A stretch of DNA of 64,000 bases from Actinostola sp. cb2023 (Eukaryota > Cnidaria > Anthozoa > Actiniaria > Actinostolidae), in contig JAUJYZ010001162.1 of assembly GCA_033675265.1 (NCBI GenBank), forward strand, positions 676,001-740,000. Reading direction: 5' to 3'. Positions 37,086-49,000 of this stretch are shown here, in pieces. The notes beneath the pieces are model-generated. The model saw only the letters and a program-made list of their open reading frames with translations. It did not search any database and was not told where the DNA came from. The position numbers and the translations under genes are program-made. Within the stretch, counting starts at the first letter, position 1. Every line of letters starts with the position of its first letter.

Positions 37086-39893
37086 TTATGATGTTAAAAA
37101 GGTAGTAGTAGGTGATTGTCTGGGGCTCTTCTTATGTTGAGGTTGTTGAGGAATGGCAACATGAAATCCTCTGATGCAGCCTTCCAGGTTGTCAAGCTTT
37201 CCACATGACTGACACTGAAAGAGTAAGAACTGTCATTACTAAAACATCATCATCTTGGGGCTGCCACTGAATTTCCATTTTGCTGGACTGACACTGACTG
37301 GTCTGATTTAATAACACGTACAACTCAAGCATCTTGCATTGGACATGATTTACATCAAGGAGCAGTCAGTCCAATAAAATGAAAGTGCCCTTGTTGACAA
37401 CTCTAGGCAGGCATATCACAACTTACTTACCATCTATTTTGTTGTGATGTACATTTGCATTCGATGAAGAAAACCAAGTCATACAGAGAAAATAAAGGAA
37501 ACTTAAACATTAGATTTTGATATTATTAATCCACAACTCATTGTATCTCAACCATTCTGTTACTCAAGTTGATACCTTCCTAGTCCTAGTTGTTTTAAAT
37601 TTAAAGCATATATAATCTTGAGTGTCTGCCTCAAGAGCTGATGGCTCATTTGGGGGGGGGGGGAGGGGGGGGGGTCACAAGCTCGCACTGTATAGTGTAT
37701 TTCAGCATATTTAGTAATGAACTTGGTAAATAAATTGAGTGTGCATTACATGTACTTACCCCCTGTAGACAGTGGATACAATAGATCATGTAGAAAAAAG
37801 GGAAAATATTTGCAGGTTAGTGACTTCCACAACAAGAATACAATATTATTCTCATAAAACAAATAAAACTTACCCCCTTTGCACACCAAGTGAAGGGAAA
37901 TATGAAAAAGAAAAGCATTTTAAAATCAATTTCTTAGATACATGTTCAATAGTCATAACAATTCAGTGAGTTTAGTTTTGGTTTTACATGTAGAATACTT
38001 ACAAACTGATGAAAAATGGAACATGAAAAGAGAAAAATAAATTTGTCAGTACATTGATAGCCTACTGTATTCACAACATACAGATCAGAACATTGATAGC
38101 CTACTGTATTCACAACATAGAGATGTTTTTGTATGAGTGGGAAGGTTATGGTACTGTTCCGTGCTGGATTGAAAGAGTTTGATTGGTTGAGATACATCTG
38201 CACACTTTTTGATTCATTGAGAAAGGAAGCCACTACAATACACACAGGTCAGGGGTGTCGAATGGTCCCCGCAAAAAGTCAGTCTTGCAAAACTTTGGTC
38301 AAATTTCGCAGATCTCGTGTTTTCGCTAAAAGCCGTCTCAGAGTCTCGAATTTTGAAAACAAAGGAAACCGGTGAAAAAGCGTCTCAGGCTCGCAAAAGT
38401 ATGCCTTGTTTCGGAGTCTCGCAAAGTCTCACCTTGACCATTCGATACCCCTACACACATACACATGTATTTTGTTTTCAAAAATAATGTTTAGTTACAG
38501 ACACTCACCACATCTATGATCTTGAATATCAAATATGAAAAATTAAAAACAGATATGTTAGTATCTTTTAAGTTTAAAATTGTTGGATAGAAACACAAAT
38601 GGCATGCAAGCATTATGCTTACCGGCTAGTTGAACATAGTACATGCAATGAGAAATTTATGAAAGAAAAGAGAGAGAAAATAAGATTAGTGAATGAAACT
38701 TGGGTACTTTGGTCAAAGAGTGATGGGGAGATGAGAAGGATTTTTGGGGGTTCAGGAAACTAATTAAGTTATTTTGTGGGGGGTGGGGGGGATTATTTTG
38801 GGGTAGTGAGATCCTGGCAGGTTTTTTGGAATGTTTAAATCAATTGTTAATACTGTTAGCAATTTCATGTTAAACAAGCACTTTTTTTTTGGGGGGGGGG
38901 GGGAGGGGGGGGGGGGGGGGGGGGGGGGCATGAGTATTTTTCATGGATCCATTCATACCTCCCCATCACTGATTCCTCCCCTCCTGAAGTCCCAGGTCAA
39001 AACCGTTAGTTATCAATTATGTATAAATGGACATACGTACTCCTTCATGACACTGGCACGCTTGATCATTATTTGTTTCCTCAACGAAGAGCTTTCTGCA
39101 ATTCAAACACAGCATTACAGTATCTGGAGATGCTGCAGCACTGCTTCCGCTTGACCTCAACCTGCCTGAATAAGTGCTCAGTCTACTGAGAGGGGGAGAG
39201 GCACGTTCCTCCTCCATTCTGATTGGACTAGGGCTGCGTGATCCAGTCCTGGTTGGGTTATTTCGATATATTGCAGACCATAATTTGTTTTTTTCCACTT
39301 CCCTCTCATCCAGTGTTCTTCTAAAGGTGTCTTGATCTACTTGTCGCTTGTGTTCTCTGACTAAGGCATTCATTTCCCGTCTGTTTTGAACGATCATATG
39401 AAGATTTCTCTTCATCCCACACTTCGTTACCAACTGATGCGTTCTCAAGTTCAAAAAACTGCGTTTGGAAAGCACAATTTTCACACTTCATAACTCTATA
39501 ATCGCAAACACTCAAATGTTGAGGTAAATCTCGCCTTCTAACTTTCTTGGTGCACCCAATGTTTGTACACAACGTGAAGGTTAGTGGACATTCGTTGCTT
39601 AAATGGTTCTGCAGCTCTCCCACTGTAATCGCCATCTCACAGCCCTTGGTACAGTTCATTCGCAATGCCTCATAACGCTTCAACCACGATGTATCAAGCT
39701 GGTTATGTCCATTGCCCATTGAACACCCACACACATGACATTTGAGTCGTTTCTTTACTCTTTTGTTGAAGCATTTTGCACACAAAATATGCAAGCAATC
39801 GGTTACTATGGGCGAATGCAACACTTTTCGACAACTGGTACAAATGAATTCTTGTGGAACATTGTCATCAAAATTATCCAAATCTATCCCCAT
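37086..39893 (-). CDS. RING finger and TRAF-type zinc-finger protein, frameshifted, with candidate microexons
   Basis: Probable E3 ubiquitin ligase. The N terminus (MGIDLDNFDDNVPQEFICTS) with CTSCRKVL, DCLHILCAKC and CHVC is a RING finger like those of the NRDP1/RNF41 and PDZRN families. TRAF-type zinc fingers follow (CTKGCEMA..HLSNEC, CTNIGC..HLSVC, CENC..H-x5-C). Exon 1 (39893-39041) is out of frame by one base: the first frame fails after a run of six T on the coding strand (39458-39453). Reading five T restores the TRAF-type His/Cys spacing and a long open tail rich in Ser/Pro/Arg to CLNCRKLF and CQCHEG at the donor (GGA|GTACGT). The last exon (37214-37086) opens CQSCGKL, has GC and GFH, and ends at TAA. 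Between them are candidate microexons (separate entry). Head-to-head with HAGH. Confidence 0.75.
38050..38128. repeat. 39-bp direct duplication
   Basis: Two adjacent copies of a unit containing ATTGATAGCCTACTGTATTC and ACAACATA, differing at one or two bases, within the RING-gene intron between two candidate microexons. Confidence 0.8.
38248..38452. mobile_element. MITE with AGGGGTGTCGAATGGTC ends
   Basis: Left end AGGGGTGTCGAATGGTC, right end GACCATTCGATACCCCT. Interior is rich in GTCTCGCAAA-type repeats. About 205 bp in the RING-gene intron. No convincing target duplication seen. Confidence 0.7.
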
Positions 39894-40078
39894 ATTATCT
39901 TGATGCCAGCTTTGATTTCAGACTATTTCGTGTTTATTGGAAACAGAATACATTTGTGCATTGGAATGCAATCCCTCGAGTGTAAAACAATATACAGATA
40001 TCCACTAGGCGTTCCTAGTAAGAACAGAGCGCGCTTGGAACTAGTTACCAGTCTCTTCCACTGTTGGATGAACTACTC
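39894..40078. promoter_or_regulatory. Divergent promoter interval, RING gene / HAGH
   Basis: Only 185 bp separate the RING gene start (39893, minus) from the mitochondrial-form start of HAGH (40079, plus), so the two genes very probably share a bidirectional promoter. It contains GAACAGAGCGCGCTTGGAAC. No TATA box is evident. Confidence 0.6.
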
Positions 40079-43000
40079 ATGCTTCGTGTTTGCAGAAAAC
40101 TTGTCAAGTTTTCCAACGATTATTTTGTTGTTTACAGAGGACAGCACTGCAGTTCACTTCTTTCTTGTGTAAGAAAAGGTAGGATACTTTTATATAAACA
40201 ACAAAGCAATGATATCGACGTGCAAATAAAACACACAATCTGCATGTCGTTTTTTCACGAAAATGCAATTGAATGACAAGGGTTTTCCATCCAACACATT
40301 TCTCCATGTGAATCCTAATAACATTTTCGATTTATTTTTTGTGACATTTCTCCTGCACCCAACATTATGAGCTCAAAATCACTCTATCTCTCCAAAGTTT
40401 CCCATAATACATCAGTGTTGATTGAATTAATTAGTTCCTATATAACCCTCCACATATTTGGAATTTGCAGTCAGTGGATTTGTATCTTATAAAAACTTTA
40501 AGATTAAGTTATAGACGTTTCGGTCTTTGATCAAAAAGACCTTCATCAGTATGGAAAAACGTTGATATTTTTGTGCACTCATATCTTGAAACTAGCAGCG
40601 TGCTGTCAGAACTATGAACAATACTTTTGTAAACATCAGGGATCATGACACAATCATTCCTTGATCTTATGTCTTAATTTGAGATATGCGCACACAAAAA
40701 TGTCAACGTTTTTCCATACAAAATACTAAAGAATTAATACCCTGCACATATGAAATTCTTTTATAGTGCGGTGAAAGATATTCACAAAGACTTCTTTATT
40801 GCTGTTTAATATGGTTACATATTTGAATAGGAAATGCAAACACTGTTAAGTACATAGTGATTGAAATATCTCTCTAATATTGATGCTCCACAGGAGTGAT
40901 AACACCCATTTGCTTAGCAAGACATTTTACCTCTGATATTAACAGTCACTCGCAACAGATTGTCATATCTCAAGACGACATGAAAGTGAGACTAATTCCA
41001 GCTTTGTCCGATAACTACATGTACCTTGTGATTGATGAAAAGACGAAGGAGGCTGCTATTATAGACCCAGTAGAACCTAAAAAGGTATTAAAACTAGATA
41101 AGTAGTCAACATGCTGTATATGTACATATAGCTTGTGATTGATGAAAAGACGAAGGAGGCTGCTATTATAGACCCAGTAGAACCTAAAAAGGTATTAAAA
41201 CTAGATATATAGTCAACATGCATGTACATAGCCTGGAAATGCAGCCAACAGGGTAATAGGGGACTTGCACTAAGAGGTCATGTGACTGTAACTCCCATAA
41301 ATCAAACAACAGTGTCAAAATTAACTCCAGAAATGAAAAGAGCAGTTCCACATGAGTAAAAGGGTGAAGTTTCAGCACATAATGTCTGACACAGGAGAAA
41401 TGACATTAAAAATAGAATAGATCGTTTTATAAGATTTTGTTTGGAAAATGCATTGGATGGCACGTACAGCTCTGCTGTTCCATTTAAGGGAGTTGTTGCA
41501 GGGGCGTAGCATGCTTTTTTTCCAATGTACGCACATAACAACGAGCGCCGAAGGCGTGAGCATCTAGGGGAGTGAGGGGGCATGCCCCCCCTAAAAATGT
41601 AGAAATCTAGAGCCTTGGAAATACCATTTTCTTTGCTTTCCAGCGGACTTTCTCGCTGCATTAATACATAGTAAAATGCATTTATCACTCAGTTTTTTTG
41701 GGGGGATTTATGTAAAGGTTGTGTAAATGATTTATGTATAGGTTATGTAAAGGATGTAAATGGGTTATATATATATAGCGCTATGCTAATAGCGATATAA
41801 CAACCCGAGGCGAAGCCAGTTTTTTGGTGTTTATTTTGTTTGAGACTGCACTAACTACAATAATATTATCATTATACATGCCTACAATGACTGACTGCGA
41901 GGGGAAATTTATTGGGGACACAATCTGACGAGCGGCGAAGGCACAAGCTAGTATGGGGATGCGGTGGCCCCCCGAAAAATTTTGAGGTATAGGGTCTCCA
42001 AAATAGCATTTTCCTGCCTTCTGTGAGTAGTTTCCAGGAAGTTTAAACTGATTCAGCTGTTAAGATTTTGTCTTAGATTTCTTTTTTTTTAAATATTTTT
42101 ATGTTTCTTATAATATATATATTTTAAGGATTTTAAATTGTACGCACATGCATACGTGCGTATATGCACGCTACGCCCCTGTGTTGGTCACGCGACCTGT
42201 TAGTGCAAGTTGCCTACAGTTGTATTCCAGCACCAACCTTGATGCAGCCGTGTTTGCACACTAGTAACCAATAGCCCACAAGATACCCAAAGTCTTGCAT
42301 GTTTTTTTTTTCAATCTAGGTTGTGTCAGCAGTGGAATCAGAAAATGTGAAATTGACAACAGTATTGACAACTCACCATCACTGGTATAACAAATACTCT
42401 ACCACTGTTTATATCACTACATGGTCACTGAGTCATGACTAGCCTGCGTAGCAAGCGTTTTTTAGGCCGCGCAGAAGAGTTTTCGTTTCTTAGGCCGCGC
42501 GGAAGTTGGGGCGAGAGCAAAAAGGGGAAGGAAGGGGAGGGGGAAGGGCGAGAAGGAAACGCTTGCAGGCAAACCCTGTGATTTTGAAAAATGCCCCTTG
42601 ACATTTGACGGTTGAATGAATTCATATCGTGACAGCTTATCAGTGAAGTAGCCAATCCCAATTAAGGTTTCAGGGTACCCCAAAAACCCTCTCAAACCAC
42701 CGGTTTTGAGATTTTTTGACAATCAAATAAAATTGAATATTATCTATCATCTCCAAAAAACAGAATCTAAAAATATTAGTTTCCTAGAAAGTTAGAATCA
42801 AAAAACGAATTTTGGATTTCATGTGAAGTGAAAAGCTGTTGACAAGCGAGCACTCACACACCTACATCACAGTGTGGTAATTAGTCACGCAACAGACTTC
42901 CCGCAAAGATTTCACAATTATTTACATGAAATTACGTATGTTTGAATACCGTACCAATGTGTACCAACAATGTATGTAATTTCCAGCAAGCACGAAATGA

Positions 43001-46000
43001 TTAGGCAACAAGTACTGCACGTTGTGTGATTGCAACTGATACTCTGGTCACTATCTGGTCACAATCTGTCAGTGAGTAATTAGACTCCATTGTCATGGTA
43101 TGGACTAATCTACTTATGTAAACAGAGGCACATTGACCTTCTTTCGGCTTTTTCTCAAAAGACGAAATGCCAACAAATAGGCTCACATTTTGAGTTCCTT
43201 GCCAAAGGGATTTTAGCGGATTTATTTGAAACTTCACAAAGCCCATGTCTGATAATTGATCTTCAAAAGGTTGTCTCCGATTTTTGATATTTTATTTTTT
43301 TGTTGAGTTATTAACTGATTAGTAAAAAACAATGTTTATTTAGCGTACTGAAAGTTTAGCGGCAAATAAAAAAGCAATGGGGCAACTTATCGGAAATCGG
43401 AGACACCCTTTTGATAATTGATATCTCTTGAGTGCATAAAGATAATTATCTTGAATTTCCGATAAAATGCGACTGCCAAGGAACTCACCGTTTAATGCTA
43501 CATGAAAATTCATTGAACTCGACTTATTTCTAAAACGCTTGTTTCTTTTTTGTTAATAGACCATTAGTTGGAATCTCCATTTATTTAGCTTTCAGAAAAT
43601 GTATACTTTATTGGGGTTTAAATGGACAGATTATGTGTTGAGGCGACTTGAATGCATACCGGTCGGTTAGGGTACCCTACGGAAGCCCAGGAGGGCCACT
43701 GGTGGGTTTTCGTTTTTGTTTTCGGTTTTTTGCTTTTCATTTTTCGCTTTTTGCTTTTCATTTTTCGCTTTTTGGTTTTTGTTTTTGTTTTCGGTTTTTT
43801 GCTTTTCATTTTTCGCTTTTTGCTTTTCATTTTTTGCTTTTTGGTTTTGGTTTTTGTTTTCGGTTTTTTGCTTTTCATTTTTCGCTTTTTGCTTTTCAAG
43901 CTTTTTAAGCTATTATACGGCGGAAGTGAAATTTCATTTTGGATCTGTCACAAATAGTCTCCCTCGCATAAAAATCTCATCGATCGAAGGAAGTGTTTAG
44001 AATTTAGAGATAACACTAATAAACTACAGCACGCACAAAACGATCTAGCAGTCGTGCTTCAACAGTTGATGACCTATAAACTGGAGGTGGAGAACTTCAA
44101 GTTAAAGCAGTAATCGTAAATTCAAGTGGGAATGTTGTGGTAAGAATATTCCTCGCGATGAAGAAAGTAAACAAGAATTGGCAAGCTGCCTCTCATACTT
44201 CTTCAAAATTATTTATTTTTGAAGGGCATCTTCCGCCGAGGCGAACAGCAACTGAAATTTCCCGCTTACGATGTCATATATTATTATTACTCGGGCCCAG
44301 GCCGCAGGCCGCCCGAGTTAGAAAATGCGGATTTCGGTAGTAGTAGTAGTAGTAGTAGTTTTGTTCGGCTCCAAAATGACGAGTATGCGACGTATTTAAT
44401 CGTATCCGGAGTTTCAAGATTACTCAGCAGATTTGAAAAGATAAACGAGAAACAGGACTCAAGTAGATTTTGAATCTTAGTTTTGAAAGCAGCTGTAGAT
44501 CTTCAAGCTATTAAAAGGTCAGGATTCTAGTTCATCGTTCAATGACTAGAAGTGGTAAAAGGACTAGAAGCTCGCTTAAATATTTTTTTTTTTAAACAAA
44601 CGCGAGGCCGTTATCGGAACCATCTGACCTATGCAACCTCAAGACGTATCATGTTCGTACTCACCGGACTAATAGTCTCCCTCGTCACTCAACTGTCACT
44701 GATTGTCATGACGTCAGAGAAATGATATTGTATTGAAGAAGATGTCCTTGTTTTATTCGACGTTCGAACCGTAACTCGAACCCGAACTCGATTCCAAACT
44801 CGACGTTTCGGGATCTGAAGCTAGAGAGGGGGCCTTTACACAAACTCATCAAAATCAAATCAATTGAACTCAAAGTCAAAAGGTAATCAAATGAACTCAA
44901 AGGCAAATCAAATGAACTCGACACATACATGTATATACATAGTCTCCCTCGTCACGCAACTGTCAGTCATTGTCAGGTCTCTCCTCGCGCAGCTGACATT
45001 GTCCTTGTTCTTCAACCAACTGGCATTCATTTTCAAGTACTTCCTCGAACAACTGACATTTTCCTTTTCACAATGCCCGAGTGAACGCTCATTGAGCGTC
45101 TTGTTATATTTAGATTATTAGATTATATTTATTTTACTCATTGTAAAGCGCCATTGGGCTATAAGGAAATGGCGCTTTATAAATTTTTGATTATTATTAT
45201 TATTATTATTATATAGATCGCATTCAGGTATTGAGCTGGCACTGTTTAATCCGATGGAGGACGCCTCTAGTATCTGATCTTTTATTATACTTTTGATCGG
45301 GCAAATTACCAAGTGTTTACACATGCATGTTGCTTCGCCATCGCCAGAGTCTGAAAAATTAAACTTTTTCCGAAGCCAGTCGGAAGAACAGCAAGCAATT
45401 CTCCTCCACGCATTAGTTGTGTAATCGAGGACATCTGTTCAGGATGCAAAATGCAGTTAAATTCTAGCTCCGAAAGAGAATTCAATGCTCTATTTATTTC
45501 TTCATGAACACTCGATGAAATGTATCACCTGATGGGTTGTCAATCAACAGTACCACGCCACACCAATCAGAAACCCCGTTCGCTCACGAACAGAGTTTTT
45601 CAAAATCACAGGGTTTGCCTGCAAGCGTTTCCTTCTCGCCCTTCCCCCTCCCCCTCCTTCCCCTTTTTGCTCTCGCCCCAACCTCCGCGTGGCCTAAAAA
45701 ACGAAAACTCTTCCGCGCGGCCTAAAAAACGCTTGCTACGCAGGCTAAGTCATGACTGGTAATTAGTTTACAATAGACTTCCATCAATCGTAAATTCAAA
45801 CATGCCGAGTGCAGCCTCTTTGATGTCTTAGTCTAATTATTACAAACTAATAGAACAGTCATGACTTTTGACTTGAGTGGTCTCACAGTAATACATATGC
45901 CATGGTGGTTAGAGTCGTTTTCCTATGAATGGGAAGTAGTTTAATATGGTATGGTTTGTGCCGTGCCGTGATGGTTATGTGCCATGACCGTACCGTGTCT

Positions 46001-49000
46001 AAGCATTCTGATTGGTTGAGCAATGTTTTTGTGCACTGTGGTTGGTTGAATAAAGATGTCTTGGATTCCATACCATTACTGTATCTCCGTGCCATAGTAA
46101 TTCCCACTCATACGAAATGACTCTATTGAATGCTGTGTGGTATTACGTCTAGCTGCATAAAGTACATGTATGCCTTGCTTGATTTAGGGACCATGCTGGT
46201 GGAAATGTGGAGCTTGCGTCACTTGTCCAAGGATTAACTGTTTGCGGTGGTGATGACAGGATTGGTGCATTGAACAAAAAGGTTTCTCATGGAGATGAAT
46301 TGAAGGTACAAACACTGCAGGCACTAACATCGATATAAATGTTACGGTACATATGTACATATACTGTAGTCACCCCCCTCCCCTCCCCTCTCTGTCATTT
46401 AACAATCTTGCTTTGTTATCTGCAATAATTTCTTATCAATGGTTGTATGGCCAACCACCAGATAGCAATGTCTTCCCATTTCAAACCCCTTTGGTATTAT
46501 CCATTCTTTGTTCAAAGGTTCTTCGATATACATGACTGTACAGTATTGGTTATTTTAACAAGAAAGAAAAGATTTATCACATATTCTACAAATGTATGCT
46601 CTAAAATATGAAACATTGATCCAGTAGAAAGGTGCATTACTAGCCTACTCCATAGTCAACTCACTCTAATGGGATTCCTGTGTTTGAACACAGGCATAAT
46701 AATAATATTATTATTATTAATAGTAACAATAATAATAACGTCTTTATTTAACGAGGGTAACAGTGACGTAATAAACTTGTGGCCCTCAAAATAAGACTAA
46801 TACCAAGCCAGAGAGAGAAAAAAAACATATGTTGCAAGAAGATGAAGCTACGTGTAACATTGAATTTAGTATACATTTTACTTGTTCACTGTCTCACTTG
46901 TTATTGGCCAAGAACACAACCAAAATCCAGCTTTGTCTGTGTTATCAGCCTAAGCCTTTACTTCAACTGATATCACAGACCTCAGCCTTCACTTCAACTG
47001 ATATCACAGACCTCAGCATTTGCTTTGGCTGATATTACAGACCTCAGCCTTCACTTCAACTGATATCACAGACCTCAGCCTTCACTTCAACTGATATCAC
47101 AGACCTCAGCCTTCACTTCAACTGATATCACAGACCTCAGTGTTTGCTTTGGCTGATATCAAAGACCTCAGCCTTCACTTCAACTGATATCACAGACCTC
47201 AGCCTTCACTTCAACTGATATCACAGACCTCAGTGTTTGCTTTGGCTGATGTCACAGACCTCAGCGTTTGCTTTGGCTGATATCAAAGACCTCAGACTTC
47301 ACTTTGGCTGATATCACAGACCTCAGCTTTCATTTCAACTGATATCACAGACCCCAGCCTTCACTTCAACTGGTATCACAGACCTCAGCCTTCACTCCAA
47401 CTGGTATCACAGACCTCAGCCTTCACTTCAACTGGTATCACAGACCTCAGTGTTTGATTTGGCTGATGTCACAGACCTAAGCGTTTGCTTTGGCTGATGT
47501 CACAGACCTCAGCCTTCACTTTGGCTGATATCACAGACCTCAGCCTTCACTTCAACTGATATCACAGACCCCAGCCTTCACTTTGGCTGACATCACAGAC
47601 CTCAGCCTTCACTTCAACTGATATCACAGACCTGAGCCTTCACTTCAACTGATATCACAGACCTCAGCCTTCACTTCAACTGATATCACAGACCTCAGCG
47701 TTTGCTTTGGCTGACATCACAGACCTCAGCCTTCACTTCAACTGATATCACATACCTCAGCCTTCACTTTGGTTGATATCACAGACCTCAGCGTTTGCTT
47801 TGGCTGACATCACAGACCTCAGCCTTCACTTCAACTGATATCACATACCTCAGCCTTCACTTCAGCCTTCAGCCTTCACAGATTTCAGTCTTTGCTTTGG
47901 CTGATATCACAGACCTCAGCCTTTGCTTCAGCTGATATCACATACCTCAGCCTTCGCATTGGCTGATATCACAGACCTCAGCCTTTGCTTCAGCTGATAT
48001 CACAGACAGAGGATAACGTATGCTAATAGTATGTTAATTAATGTGTTTCTATTACTGTTAGATTGGTTCTCTTCGTGTGAAATGCCTGTTTACTCCATGT
48101 CATACCAGTGGACATATCTGTTATTACATTAATGGTGATGATGATCAACCTAGTGCTGTTTTCACAGGTATAACCTTCTTTGTTCTTTTTTATTCTGTTT
48201 TGCTGATGGCAGTGTTATCAAAATAACATGATAATTGCCACATTTTAATGACAGTTAATGTCAAACATTCTGCCAGCTCTTCCAAATGCTAAAGTACATC
48301 ATGCCTTAAGTACTGCTTTGTGTCTACTTGTACATGTGCCGCGATAACCCTGCTACTGTATGTTTGTATATGTTTTTGTACATAATTATGTAAGATAATT
48401 ATCATGTCTCATCTGATTCCTTTACTAAATGTTCCCCATTACTGATCCCTATTCGAACTAGCAAAGTTGCATCATACTTACATGATCCTTACCCCCACCA
48501 ATAGTGATCCCCATCATAACTGATAGGACCCTTATTACTGAACATGATTCCTTACCCCCACCAATAGCAACCCCCATCATAACTGATAGGACCCTTATTA
48601 CTGAACATGATCCCTACCCCCACCAATAGCAACCCCCATCATAACTGATAGGACCCTTATTACTGAACATGATCCCTACCCCCACCAATAGCAACCCCCA
48701 TCATAACTGATAGGACCCTTATTACTGAACATGATTCCTTACCCCCACCAATAGCAACCCCCATCATAACTGATAGGACCCTTATTACTGAACATGATTC
48801 CTTACCCCCACGAATAGCAACCCCAATCATAACTGATAGGACCCTTATTACTGAACATGATCCCTACCCCCACCAATAGCAACCCCCATCATAACTGATA
48901 GGACCCTTATTACTGAACATGATTCCTTACCCCCACGAATAGCAACCCCAATCATAACTGATAGGACCCTTATTACTGAACATGATTCCTACCCCCACCA

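Larger units (their letters stand above)
37431..38625 (-). other. Series of candidate microexons (3, 12, 3, 3, 3, 3 nt)
   Basis: In the large intron of the RING gene the minus strand shows six places with a pyrimidine tract, an AG, a very short interval and a consensus donor: TAG|CCG|GTAAGC (38625-38623), AAG|12 nt|GTGAGT (38520-38509), CAG|TTT|GTAAGT (38005-38003), AAG|GGG|GTAAGT (37876-37874), CAG|GGG|GTAAGT (37762-37760) and TAG|ATG|GTAAGT (37433-37431). Every interval is a multiple of three and flanking exons are in phase 0. In order they would insert P, IIDV, F, G, G, M between CHEG and CQSCGK, completing a spaced Cys/His zinc-binding motif. Splicing is inferred only from sequence. An alternative is a diverged repeated intron segment. 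Confidence 0.45.
42440..45747. mobile_element. 3.3-kb MULE-like element with 152-bp terminal inverted repeats
   Basis: Arms 42440-42591 and 45596-45747 are inverted copies (152 bp, about 5 mismatches by eye) beginning TAGCCTGCGTAGCAAGCG. The element is flanked by a 9-bp duplication AGTCATGAC (42431-42439, 45748-45756). Long inverted repeats with a 9-bp duplication are the Mutator-like signature. The interior has no transposase; it holds an unusual GCTTTTTGCTTTTCATTTTTC repeat (43710-43900), a hairpin-rich stretch and a LINE/SINE tail. Located in HAGH intron 3. Confidence 0.85.

Noticed and set aside
47000..47900. Regulatory array from the regular GATATC-containing repeats
   Set aside because: Plain 31-bp minisatellite; nothing indicates factor binding beyond repetition.
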